Below, one piece after another: positions 11,249 to 21,429 of a DNA stretch of 52,628 nt. How positions within the stretch are numbered: the first letter of the stretch is position 1; each line of letters starts with the position of its first letter. Origin of the DNA: Gnetum montanum. Its lineage: Eukaryota; Streptophyta; Gnetopsida; Gnetales; Gnetaceae. Both the position numbers and the translations under genes were made by a program. The stretch spans positions 317,409-370,036 of the forward strand of contig MNCI01023583.1 of assembly GCA_015680685.1 (NCBI GenBank). Direction: 5' to 3'. The notes under the pieces were generated by a model that ran no database searches, had not been told where the DNA came from, and saw nothing but the letters and a program-made list of their open reading frames with translations.

Positions 11249-12083
11249 TCTAAAAAGAAATGTGCAATACTTGGGGAATAAAATCTATGCTTCTCTCAAC
11301 ACCCTAGATAAATGTAAGATAAACTAAAAAGAAGGGCAACTTACTTGAATACCAATGAAGAGATTTCAAAATGGCAGCCAACTATGAATGCATTGAAAAT
11401 CATCAACAGTTAGGCTTGATAAGAAGATAGATGTGCTGAAAACTGGCATTGGGCAATAGCACTGAGACTAGAGACATACTACAAATACAAATCAAATCTT
11501 TGCTTTACAATAAAGGTGAGGTGAATGGAAAAAACAAAGATGATGCAAACCTTCTAAAATTAAATACATGACAAATTAAAGAAAAGCTAGGGGCACCTTG
11601 CGAAGATTCAAAGCATACTATGGTTTTTGTTAATCCTATTGGTACTTGGTCACTTTGTAAACTCTATCTTTGTTTTTCATGAAAATGTAATATTTATTTA
11701 ACAAATCCTATGAGTCTTTGGAAGTAATAAAGTTTCTATTTTAGTTTTAATAAAGAAAAAAGGAACTGAAAATGAAAATAAAGAAATGAAAAAATAAAAT
11801 TGGTTTGAGTTTAATTAAAAAAATGAAAATAAAATAAATCAAAAAATAAATTCAAATTCACAGCATTTATTTAGAAGCTTCATCATCATAAGATCTAAAA
11901 CCAAAACAAACATATAGCCACAAGATCTATAACCAACACAAGAAAAGTTGATTCAAAATATGTTTATGAAATTTAATATAACTTTGTAAATAGTTTAGCA
12001 TTGGCGTAAGTTATTCTTGTAGCGATGAATCATTAAAATTGTAGAGTAGCAAGATTCATTAAAAGAAATAAGTCATGCAATTT
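11249..12083 (+). repeat. 840-bp dispersed repeat, copy 1
   Basis: Matches 16867-17741 over its whole length at roughly 90% identity by eye. It begins at CTAAAAAGRAATGTG and ends at GTCATGCAATTTAGCC followed by RATTT. It has no long ORF, no TG...CA ends and no clear terminal inverted repeat. Its right end breaks a gag reading frame (gag resumes at 12084), showing it inserted into, or was joined to, gag. Family unknown. Confidence 0.8.
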
Positions 12084-13640
12084 AGCCAATTTGAAACTTC
12101 TCATATAAGGAGTCCCACATCTTATTTACCTTAGCTAATATTTTGGTAACATATTTTTGTATCGGAAAGGTTTTCCTCTACACCACTTTATCAAGTGGTG
12201 CCTTCTCCTCATTATCACAAAAATGTACTTGCCTTAGTGGAATAAGGAATAATACATGCTCATTGTTGCATCCAAGGACTCATGATTGCCTTACTTCCAA
12301 CCTTGAATTTGCCTCTACAAATTGGACACTCTAGAGTATGCTTGATACTTGTCATTGAACAACTCTAGCATTGTACTTCATCGACAGATAAATTTTGGTT
12401 CTAAGGATTGGAACCAGGTTTCAACTTCTTTTATGAGTGTATTGGGGAACAATTTTAACATTTTTTATTCATTTTCAATACTTTGCAAGGCATAGGCATC
12501 ATGAAAGGATTTTAGGTGATTATGTGGATCTTAGTTATATCCCCCTTCAAATTTTGGAATATTTTTCATATCTAACCTTTTGATCTAGCTATCTTTCAAG
12601 TGCATGAATGAAATTCTAACAACCTTTGAAATGTTTAGTGTGTTCCTTGTAGTTAGCAGAGGCTCATCATAGTCATAATGATTCTAGTGGCCCTTGTCAT
12701 GGCCACAATATCTATGATGGATTCTACTATGCCTTCTCTCTCTATGATGCTCCTCCCCTTACTATTGTTCCTACCCTTGCTATTTATTATCTAGGTGAGA
12801 TCTACTATCATTCCTATCCCACCATTCATCACCATCCCAATCCCTACTATTCTTTCTATTATCATGGCCTCTGCTACTATTGTTGAAGTTGGAGAAGGAA
12901 GATGATGAGGATGATGGAGGGTGAAGAAGAAGGAGAATCACCACTAGAGTGATGCCTACAAGATTTTCTTCTTCAATCCCTACCCTATTTCTTATGTTTA
13001 TCTTTGTCTTGGTGCTTTCATTATTCTTGCCTTTTGGTGATCAGTTGTAGCTACCATCTTTTGAGGCCCTTTGATCTTGAGAACGATTCTTCCCATCACC
13101 AAGGTTGTCCACAATTGATTACAACCATTGGTTAAGGGTCTTCCCATAAAAGAAGGGGGGAGAAACTATGTATTAGGAGGCACTTGAAAAGAATTCCTTG
13201 CCTTCTTTGTATTGCTGCAAGACTAATTGGTTAGGAAACCTCTTATCTTTTGAAGCATCATAACATGCTTCCATTTGTTGATCCTTCCTCAAATGGGTAT
13301 CTATAGAATGATAAGGCCTCTACAGGGGATCGTGGACTTCATATTTTGAATTAAGTTTAGTGATGCCATACCGGATTAGATTGTTCATCAACATTGTAGG
13401 AATTAATTGGTTAGGGGGCAACATGATGTTGTCCTCCATATCCCTCCAATGCAGCTTCTCATCCAAATGTAGGATGAAGGTAAAGTTTGAAGTGTAAGGA
13501 TTAGGATGGGTGTAAACAACATAGAATTATTAGGGCATTTGCATTGTAGGAACCTCCTATCTCTAATTGGTTCTACTAGTATGTGGTGAAGATTCATCCT
13601 TGTGAGAAGAAGCCATATTAGTCTTTGTTTAAAAACAATG
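12084..13640 (-). pseudogene. Athila-like gag (decayed)
   Basis: Reading from an ATG near 13632 on the minus strand: an N-terminal part with VYTHPNPYTSNFTFILHLDE, then LHWRDMEDNIMLPPNQ, an Arg/Ser/Asn-rich middle (13000-12700), and a capsid-like part with the NIPKFEGGY block (about 12560). The same order appears in the plus-strand gag at 21.5-23.9 kb. Multiple stops are present. The frame ends abruptly at 12084 against the 840-bp repeat. It would have formed the virus-like particle. Confidence 0.75.
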
Positions 13641-13762
13641 TGCACTTGTTTTTATGTTTGTTATGATTTTTCATTTAATGGTTTTTACAACATCTATGTA
13701 TGATTTACTATCTTTCTTACTTAGCACACTTAGCTAGACTAAATCATTAGAAATAGTGCCAA

Positions 13763-14610
13763 TGATGAGCAACAAGTAGCCCTTTCAACCAACCATAAGA
13801 ATGACAAGCGTTCACTAGTGATCTGGTCAAATTCCATGAACTTAGTCCCTAAGTGTACTTATAGATAAAGATAGTAACTAGGGAATTATGATTGTTGTCT
13901 TCATGGCTCTCACTTGTGTAAGCTTAATTTTATAGTTAAGTGTAAGCCAAGGCATATGATATTTATTTATATTTTATGTTTTTATTTATTTAATCTAAGT
14001 ATTGAAGCAAAAATAATTAGTGATTTTTAAGCTAAATAGCCTAACATAAGTATCTAGGCCAACTTTCCATACACATCTTGAACTTGGATTAATGCTATTG
14101 GGTTACCAAATGCTTATAATTGGGCATACCAAATGACCACTGCTGGAATTACCATGTGTTAAATGATATGTTTGAAGTGGTTGTACTTATGTGTTGATTA
14201 TTAAATGCATTAATTAACTAAGGATAAGAATGTAAATTGCATGAATGATAAAGTACATGAAAATAAGCATTAATCTATTCTAAGTGCTATAAGCAGTTCA
14301 AAGAATCTCATCTATATTGTTGTTACATCTATTTGTCTAGGTACAATGATGATTGAATAAGGATTCATACAATTCCTTGAAGTCCTACTATGGGTAGTTA
14401 GAAAATATTCTAACTCTAATAGAAGAAAACTACAACAACTTGACTATTCTAATGACATAATGTGCCATGAATGTCATGGGTATGTGCATTTATATAGGTG
14501 TGACATGACACTACCTTGACACATCTATGCCAATCAATCAAACCATGCGTTGATGGGGCTACATCAGATGGGCTGCATCAATGCAGCTAGACTATTGATT
14601 CATTAGGAAT
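13763..14610 (-). mobile_element. 5' LTR of the minus-strand Athila-like element (upstream end uncertain)
   Basis: On the plus strand it begins TGATGAGCAACAAG, the reverse complement of the family's LTR 3' end. Just outside, at about 13740-13762, is a degenerate primer-binding site (minus-strand TTGGCACTATTTC), and gag follows. A minus-strand TATA box lies near 14485-14496, and U3 has GATGGGG and GCATCAATGC repeats (14545-14590). The TGATGAG start is not found, so the U3 end is truncated or too diverged; 14610 is where resemblance fades. Confidence 0.6.
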
Positions 14611-15249
14611 CTTCTTAAACTTGCCCCAATTTTAGGTGAAGACTCCATTGTAGCATGAAAATAATCTTGAAGAAATAGAAGGAAAGTGTTTTTCCCTTCT
14701 TATCATTGTCTCATTTTAGTTATTTCATCTCCTTTAATCTCATTCCAAGATTTCATTATTTTATCAAATTCAACCTTGTTCAATTTGACATCATTCCTAT
14801 TATCACTCTAGAGAAGATAAAAAGAAGAAGATCTTACTTGGAGATCATTCTCCATTATTTTCCATTGTGTATCTTTTATGGTTGTAGATCTGAGAAGAAT
14901 TCCAAGTTGAAGGATGGGTTTCTTGTCCATCCAAAAATTCATCAAAGTCAAGAAAAAGCAAGTTCTACTAAAAATTTATTTTATCTCTTAAACTAATGCA
15001 AAGTCCTGCAAATCTTAGTTATTTAGACTACTCTTGCTATTGCTAAGTCACCATCATCATCCTTAGTTCATGCGGCATAGTATATGCTTTGTTTTTTTAA
15101 GTTTGATTTTGGCATTTCCATGAAACCACAAGTTTACCATGACTCATGATTTAGTTAAAAGTAAACTATGACCTCACCATGAGTTGTGTTGTAGAGAAGA
15201 AAAGGACTCTATTTCAACAAACAATGACTTTATGACAAGTTGTGGTATT
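14611..15249. other. Unassigned stretch
   Basis: No recognisable gene. An open plus-strand frame at 14706-14996 starts at a non-ATG codon, is Phe/Ile-rich and has no motif. It may be host DNA or eroded LTR. Confidence 0.4.
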
Positions 15250-15560
15250 ACACTCACTTGGCATAAATTACGTTCTTTTCCTTTGGTTTTTCTACTAATG
15301 GTAATGTTTTATTCTTTATTATGAAGTCATACTTCTTTTGCATAGCATCCTTCCATACTTTAATTTTTAGATCTTTCTTTACACTTAATAGTTCATTTAT
15401 TAGGGTTGAATTTGAAACATTAGAGTTAGCTTGACTTTTTGTAAACCTTCTTTGAAAGTTATTGTCTAGCATTTGAGATGAGGGGTGGTCTTTTTCTACC
15501 CATGGCCTTGGGTCATAGGGTTACTTCTCCTTCTTATTATCTTCTTCTTTACTATAAAAT
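15250..15560 (-). pseudogene. Ty1/copia reverse transcriptase N-terminal fragment
   Basis: The minus strand at 15472-15254 encodes KVWKDAMQKKYDFIIKNKT followed by LPLVEKPKEKNVI. This is the start of the copia RVT_2 domain (family pattern W..AM..E...I..N.TW.LV..P). The preceding codons to about 15560 look like the usual integrase-RT linker. The frame stops at 15250, and the expected KWVYK continuation is absent, so only the first 70 or so residues of RT remain. Confidence 0.75.
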
Positions 15561-16864
15561 GAGTATGACTTGGACATGAGATGGGCATGATCTCTTGAAA
15601 TTAAAAATCTTTGAAACACATCAAAGCATGCTTGGTTCTCAATCATAGTGGAGTAGTTTTGAGGTCATGCTACAATGAAACAAATAGAGAACAAGTTTGA
15701 TTTCGAGATTTGAGACTCAAACATTTATAATTATGTCCCAAACTTTGTAGGAGGACTAATTGAGGTTTGAATTATAACTTTAAAATATCAAATTTTGAAG
15801 AAACATACATGTAACATGAGTATGAGCCTTAGAAGACACTCTTCCACATAAATGACACTCTTCCACATAAATGCTTGAGAAACATACATCATACTTCTTG
15901 GGAAATGACTTAAAATAGACAAACAACTTGAAAAACTTTAATTCTATTTAGAATTCAAGCTAAATAGCTTGATTCTTGCTCAAAGAACATTTAGAGAGAG
16001 CTTACAACATTAAATGTATAAAGAGAGAGATGAAACCTTAATATAAAACATGCATGAAGCATGCAAGAATGAATGAAACTAAGATAAGAAACAAAATAGA
16101 TATAAATGAAGGAGTAAATCCCAACAATTGAGAGTAACTAGAAAAGTTCCTTCAATTTTGAAACACTTTAAACCCTTCAATGCTTTAAAGCTTCAAACAT
16201 CTCAAACATTAAATGAACATAAAATTTAATTCAAACTATGAAAAAACTTATGAGAAATTGGAATTAAGAGAACATTGATAAGAGAATTTCGTTTGAATGC
16301 AAGAATCCTTGTAAATTCATCCTTAAAAGAATATGGAAGAAAAATCCATGATGTGTGATTCACTTCTCAAGATGAGAGAATTGGGCTTACAAGAACGCAA
16401 GAAGAGAAGAGAGGAATGAAGCTAAGAGAGCTTCAACCAAGTACATAAAAACTTGCACAAACACTCAAATGAAGGAAAAGGAAGAGCTTCTTTATTTATG
16501 TCAACTTGCTTGGCATCTTACAATAGAAGGAGTTCATCTCTATTTATACCTTTTTCTATAAAGGATCTTGCCTCTTTTAGCATGGGCCTTACGTGAAAAA
16601 TTTTAGTTCTTTCTCTTCTTTTTTGAACATTAGCTTTTAACCTAACTTTCCTATGATCCAAGTTTCAAAAGAAAGAATACTTATATTTCCCAATAGATCA
16701 AAGAAGGACTTTAATGTAAAACTAAAGAATAACACTAAGCCTATTCTCCTCAACATGAAAAAGAGAAGCTCATGAGGGAGTTGGATGCAACACATTCATA
16801 CTATTTCTAATAGCTACTGATTTCTTTTAGTGTGCAAGACTTGATGGATCCCCTTCATGGAAAT
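15561..16864 (-). promoter_or_regulatory. Probable copia-type LTR/promoter region
   Basis: The minus strand has a strong TATA box (GGTATAAATAGAG, 16538-16550), followed by pyrimidine-rich CTCTCTTAGCTTC-type sequence (16450-16370) like the R region of plant copia LTRs. No long ORF is present. LTR ends and primer-binding site were not identified, so the boundaries are those of the unassigned gap between the copia fragment and the repeat. Confidence 0.35.
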
Positions 16865-16866
16865 AC

Positions 16867-17741
16867 TAGCTTTGGGTCCCTAAAAAGGAATGTGTAATAC
16901 GTAGAAAAAAAAATCTATGCTTGTTTCAACATCCTTGACAAATGGAAGATAAACTAAAAAGAAAGACAACTTACTTGAATACCAAGGGAGAGACTTCAAA
17001 ATGGTAGCCAACTATGAATAAGCATCGAAAATCATCAACAATTAGGCTTGATAAGAAGATAGATGTGCTAAAAACTAGCATTGGGCAATAGCACTGAGAC
17101 CAAAGCCAAACTACATATAGAAATCAAATCTGTGCTTTACGATAAAGGTGAGGTGGATGCCAAAAACAAAGATGATGCAAACCTTCTAAAATTAAATATG
17201 GTGACAAATGAGGATGCAAAGAAAAGCTAGGGGCACCTTGCAAAGATTCAAAGTGTACTGTGGTTTTTGTTAATCCTATTGGTACTTAGTCACTTTGTAA
17301 ACCCTATCTTTGTTTTTCATGAAAATGTAATATTTGTCTAACAAATCCATCCGGTGAGTCTTTGGAAGCAATAAAGTTTGTGTCTTAGTTTTAATAAAGA
17401 AAAAAGGAAATGAAAATGAAAATAAAGAAATGAAAAAATAAAACTGGTTTGAGTTTCAATAAAGAAAAATAGAAATAAAATAAATCAAAAAATAAAATCA
17501 AACTCAGAGCGTTTATTTAGAAGCTTCATCACCATAAGATCCAAAACCAAAACAAACGTATGGCAACAAGATCCATAGCTAATGCTTGAAAATTGTTGAT
17601 TTAAAATATATGTATGGAATTTAATATAACCTTTTAAATAGTTCCGCACTTGCCTAAGTTATTCTTGCAGTGGTGAGCCATTAAAATTGCAGAGTAACAA
17701 GATTCATTAAAAGAAAGAAGTCATGCAATTTAGCCGATTTA
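16867..17741 (+). repeat. 840-bp dispersed repeat, copy 2
   Basis: Colinear with 11249-12083, with small indels; slightly longer here. It ends near 17741, about 160 bp short of the predicted poly(A) site of the CCR4-like gene. Sequences flanking the two copies are unrelated, so both ends are real repeat boundaries to within a few bases. Confidence 0.8.
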
Positions 17742-17904
17742 TGTACATATTTATTCCAAATAAATTTATTTATATTTGGGTTCTGTGAATATCACGCTCA
17801 GCGAGCTGGAGTGAACCCCCGCCTTCGTGAATATCTCGATGCAGCATGAAATTACATATAAGACAAAATAAGATACAGAGAATTTGCAATAAACTTATGG
17901 ATAT

Positions 17905-17910
17905 TTTATT
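17905..17910 (-). terminator. Candidate poly(A) signal of CCR4-like gene
   Basis: AATAAA on the minus strand, about 200 nt beyond the stop codon in AT-rich sequence. No long poly(A) tract follows. Confidence 0.4.
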
Positions 17911-18108
17911 AAACTTAAAATCACAATAAAACTGATACAACCGTTTGGACTCTTGAAGCTTCAAGATTGCCACAAGATCAATACAAATCATTTTTCGTGC
18001 AGGCCATGATAGTCCTTACAGTCAAGAATTTTCTGGAAACAATGGCCGACGTCAAAACAACAAATAAAAATACACATGTTTTCTTTTCAATAACACAAAT
18101 AAAATGTT

Positions 18109-19350
18109 TTACAAGCTTTTTAGATAGATATTTTCAGACCCTTTCCTTGCCTTGATGGTGTAGCCTGGAAAGGGAGAAGTCACCAGGCATCTTGGGATGC
18201 ACACTGCATAAGGAATGATGCGACTGGAAAACCCAGGAAGTGTCCGCCTAAACGTGAATTCTGCCAAAAGAGGAATATGATCGGAAGGCATGGTTGCCGA
18301 TGGAATAAATGTACCTTCAACATCCTTGCTTGAAACTAATTCCAGTAACTGGCTCACTTGCAGAGATGTATTTGAATACCATATATAATCCAGTGTTCCA
18401 TTGAATGAACGGGCATATGTAGTAAACACTGGTTCTTTGAAATTTTCATCCATGAGGAGTAACTGTCTACAAACCTCTGGAGTTTTCGGTGCACAGAACA
18501 TGGAAGAATACGCACTGGCAAGCGGGAGTTGATGACACAAGGATGATGAGAGGCTCTTGAGAACACCGAATGGATCAATACTGAAGTCTGGATGACTTCC
18601 GTTAACTCTCTTCTTGGCAATGAGATCATACACAGCACTCCCTGGTGTACTGTTGAAATCGCCGCATACAACAAAGGCATCTGACCTCTGATTTTGCAAG
18701 AACACTTGCAAGAAAGACAGCAGATAAAATGCCTGCAACAGCTTGACGTCCCGGTTTGCAGGATTTGCATGGAGATGCGTGTTCACAACGCAAAGCCTTT
18801 GCTGAGGGTTTCTTCTCAAACGGAGTAAAACAAGAACAGCAATGTTTCCTTTGGAGTACCTTTTCTTTGCTGGCGGAGACAGATCAATGATGAGATTTGT
18901 AATAGCGTTGAAGTTGACGCAGAATGCATCCTCTGCCAGAAACATGCTCTCTTTGTAGAATACAGCACAGCCTTCTCGAACAGACGTTGAGCTTTGCTTT
19001 CTGGGAGGCACAGCTGAATTCACTGGGGGAGACACTAGCAGCGTCATTTCTTTTGCGCTGAAAGTGTGGCCGTAACCCAGACTCTCCATCGCTGGCCGTA
19101 TCTGCGCCGTGAGATGATGGAATTCAACTTCTTGGAGACATACGATATCTGGTAAATACTTCTTCACCTGCTCAAAAATTTTATGGAATCGATGATTCCA
19201 ATTCAAAGCATAGCTGGGGCAGTAGTTATGATACCCAGATGTAGCGTAGATGTCCGCCAGAATGTTGTATGACATCACGCTGAAGCTCGATGTCGCGCTC
19301 TGCTTCATACCCACGTCGTCGCTGCAAATCTTGATGAACTTTCTCTCCAT
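18109..19350 (-). CDS. CCR4-like poly(A) deadenylase (EEP nuclease), intronless
   Basis: An uninterrupted frame of 413 codons from ATG at 19350. An upstream in-frame extension to 19392 would need a TTG start. Residues below count from that extension. It is an endonuclease/exonuclease/phosphatase domain of the CCR4 family: SYNILAD (41-47), CLQEVE with the catalytic Glu (88), NTHLH (204-208), GDFNSTPGS with Asp245 and Asn247, LDYIWY with Asp335, and SDHIPLLAEF with Asp371/His372. All expected metal and catalytic residues are present. Family members shorten mRNA poly(A) tails, in CCR4-NOT for the long type. This protein lacks the long N-terminal region of plant CCR4-1/2 and has about 48 extra residues after the usual C-terminal AEF. 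Plant CCR4 genes usually have introns, so this is either a retrocopy or a single-exon member. Base composition is clearly less AT-rich than its surroundings. Confidence 0.85.
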   Translation of the reverse strand: MERKFIKICSDDVGMKQSATSSFSVMSYNILADIYATSGYHNYCPSYALNWNHRFHKIFEQVKKYLPDIVCLQEVEFHHLTAQIRPAMESLGYGHTFSAKEMTLLVSPPVNSAVPPRKQSSTSVREGCAVFYKESMFLAEDAFCVNFNAITNLIIDLSPPAKKRYSKGNIAVLVLLRLRRNPQQRLCVVNTHLHANPANRDVKLLQAFYLLSFLQVFLQNQRSDAFVVCGDFNSTPGSAVYDLIAKKRVNGSHPDFSIDPFGVLKSLSSSLCHQLPLASAYSSMFCAPKTPEVCRQLLLMDENFKEPVFTTYARSFNGTLDYIWYSNTSLQVSQLLELVSSKDVEGTFIPSATMPSDHIPLLAEFTFRRTLPGFSSRIIPYAVCIPRCLVTSPFPGYTIKARKGSENIYLKSL

Positions 19351-19530
19351 TTTGGACGAACAGAACGGTGTTACTGCAACTGCAAGAGCCAAGAATTCAC
19401 TGCAAACGCAACAGAGAACAATTTGTTCAACACACTCTCACAAAACTCTCGTTATTTCGGTGACTGCCATGTGGGTTTTTATCTCGTCTTGGACGCGAAC
19501 GTTACCCGGTTAGCCCTCCTTTTCAATAAT
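19351..19530 (-). promoter_or_regulatory. 5' flank of the CCR4-like gene
   Basis: About 180 bp separate the ATG from the LINE poly(A) tail. On the minus strand a weak TATA-like GAGATAAAAACC lies near 19475-19487, about 130 bp before the ATG. A possible splice acceptor (GTTTGCAG near 19401-19409) also occurs, so an upstream exon cannot be excluded. If no exon was lost, the LINE insertion limits the promoter to this short stretch. Confidence 0.3.
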
Positions 19531-19534
19531 TGTA

Positions 19535-20217
19535 TTTTTTTTTTTTGGTGTGGGGGCTTGTCAGAGCCGCGAAAAGAGGTTCTATTAATAGTGAAAAGGT
19601 ATCAAATACATAAATCACAATAAATCATCGGGATAATAAAATGGAAACTGATAAAATGGAAACTGAAAAATAACCCTTTGTGAAAAGAAGTTCTATTAAT
19701 AGTAAAAAGGTATCAAATACATACATCACAATGAATCATCAGAATAATAAAATGGAAACTAATAAATAACCCTTTGTGAAAGGAGGAAACCCAATATGGG
19801 AAACTACCAGTCACCAAGACCAACGGGCCGAGAGACTCCCATATGGTGACTCCACTCAAATTTGAGAAGGGAAGCATATCCATTTTGAACTTTGATGCTT
19901 GAGATTTGAGTTAGAAATGAATGAGGTGGAGGATTTGCAATTTCTCCATCATTGTGAGATGACAATTATTAGAATAATCAATCCTTTGAAAGGTAACATT
20001 GCATCTATGCTTCTAAATATAATATAAAATAATAGGCCTAATAACTTTCCATAGAAAATTAAAATTAGCAAAAGTGGTGGCTAAAAGGTCAAATATAACA
20101 TCATCTTGAGATAGCTTGCATGATGGAATTACTTTGGAAGCCCATGTCCACACATGTTGTGTGAAGGGGCAATGCCAAAACACATGAACAAAATCCTCTT
20201 TTTCACTAGAAAGAAGT
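19535..20217 (-). mobile_element. LINE 3' end with poly(A) tail
   Basis: The minus strand at 20215-19800 encodes the C-terminal zinc-binding region after a plant LINE reverse transcriptase: EKEDFVHVFWHCPF, then TQHVWTWASKVIPSC, matching the family pattern of Asp/Ser-x-x-H-hydrophobic-x-x-C-P-F followed by VW.W. A duplicated 3' tail follows (19572-19772) and ends in 14 or more As (plus-strand T run at about 19536-19549). The 5' side is cut at 20217 by the LTR starting at 20218. It is a 5'-truncated or interrupted non-LTR retrotransposon lying directly upstream of the CCR4-like gene. Confidence 0.8.
19572..19772 (-). repeat. Tandem duplication in LINE 3' tail
   Basis: Two direct copies of about 100 bp (19572-19673 and 19680-19772) share TTCTATTAATAGTRAAAAGG, a TATCAAATACAT block and ATAACCCTTTGTGAAA. 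They differ at about 8-10% of positions by eye. Confidence 0.8.
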
Positions 20218-21295
20218 TGATGAAGCGGTTACTCTAATAATTAGAGCGGTTATTATTGGAGCGGTTACTCTAATAATTAGAGCTATTATTATTGAAGCAG
20301 TTACTCTAATAATTAGAGCGGTTATTATTGGAGTGATTACTTTAATTATTAGAGCAGTTATTATTGGAGCAGTTACTCTAATAATTAGAGTGGTTATTAT
20401 TGGAGCGGTTACTTTAATTATTAGAGTGGTTATTATTGGAGTCGTTACTCTAATAATTAGAGTGGTTATTATTAGAGCAGTTATTCTAATTATTAGGGTG
20501 GTTACTCTAATTATTAGAGTAGTTGCTCCCAAGTCTATAAATACAATGCCCAGATGCACAATTGGGAAGAAGTCTTTTAGCAGAAAAGTAGCAAAACTCT
20601 TGTAGTTTGTTGGAAAGTTAGAGTATTTTCCAAGTGCCCACAGTAGGAGGTCGAAGTGTGGATAGATATTTATTCAGGCATTGTGTACTTGAGCACACCT
20701 TGTGTACGACAATAAAGATGAGCTCTTTGATTCATCCTTGCAACACTTTAAATTTGTTTCCTTACACATTTCTTTTATTTTATTTTCTTATGCATTTATT
20801 TTATTTTATGCACTTTACATTTCTGTTATTAGTGTAACAATTCATTTTGATCAATTAAAAAAATCGTTAAAATACACTTAGTACGATCACTTCGAGCATG
20901 CGTGTAACATTTGGTAACTCAGTAATGATTAGTGTTTGGTAATCCTAGTAGTGTTGCATTGGTTCAAGATGTGTATGGCAAGTGAGAACGGATATTGGTA
21001 TTAAGATTAGTTAAAGCCTAGTTAATCAGTAGTTAATTTAAATTAGTCACTTAGTTATCTCTCTCTTTCCCTATTAGCATAGGACATAAAAACATAAAGA
21101 TATAAAAATCATATGCCTCAAGCCTACTTAACCATACAATCATGACATACAAGTAAGTTTGGGAAGACAACGATCAACCAACCAGTCCTTGTTCCACAAG
21201 GGTGCATAGGCACTTAGTCCTTAGAATTCGATTGGATCATGCTTGAAACGTTTGTATTCATATGGTTAAGCGTAGGGGTATCTTGTTGCTCATCA
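20218..21295 (+). mobile_element. 5' LTR of plus-strand Athila-like element
   Basis: 1078 bp, TGATGAAG...TTGCTCATCA. U3 is mostly a 36-bp minisatellite. The TATA box CTATAAATAC is at 20535-20544 and the poly(A) signal AATAAA at 20711-20716. A primer-binding site follows directly. The matching 3' LTR is at 31550-32412, about 90% identical by eye, so the insertion is old. GAAGT (20213-20217) would be the target duplication, but the other side is deleted. Confidence 0.92.
20224..20525 (+). repeat. 36-bp minisatellite in U3
   Basis: About eight tandem units, each holding GCGGTTACTCTAATAATTAG and then AGCGGTTATTATTGGA. The core CTCTAATWATTAGAG is an inverted repeat. Because 36 is divisible by three and stops are rare, it makes periodic false ORFs on both strands. 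Confidence 0.95.
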
Positions 21296-21315
21296 TTCAT
21301 GTCGTTGCTAGGGAC
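21296..21315 (+). other. Primer-binding site, tRNA-Asp-like
   Basis: The sequence right after the LTR resembles the Athila-type site TGGCGCCGTTGCCGGGGA (complement of a tRNA-Asp 3' end). All three differences within its last 14 bases are C-to-T or G-to-A changes, as expected from decay of methylated cytosines. Confidence 0.65.
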
Positions 21316-21429
21316 TTAGTTGTTTATGTGCTAACTAAAACATAGGAAATCATTCACATCGTTGGAACGAACCCTTAGGGTTGATTGAGAAAATAATAAA
21401 CAAGAATACATTGCACACTGAACAAACAA

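Noticed and set aside
10655-12083. LTR plus adjacent 840-bp repeat as one new element
   Set aside because: No primer-binding site follows the LTR, and the second repeat copy at 16867 has no LTR beside it.
18354-18770. 138-codon minus-strand ORF
   Set aside because: It overlaps the CCR4-like frame out of phase and has no motif; the CCR4 frame carries all conserved residues.
19351-19392. Upstream extension of the CCR4-like protein
   Set aside because: It would start at TTG; the first ATG at 19350 is preferred, although an upstream exon is not excluded.
20206-20605. Long repetitive ORFs on both strands (Ile/Thr/Val periodic)
   Set aside because: They are translations of the 36-bp U3 minisatellite; the period is divisible by three so stops are avoided. 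The same applies to 31557-31784.
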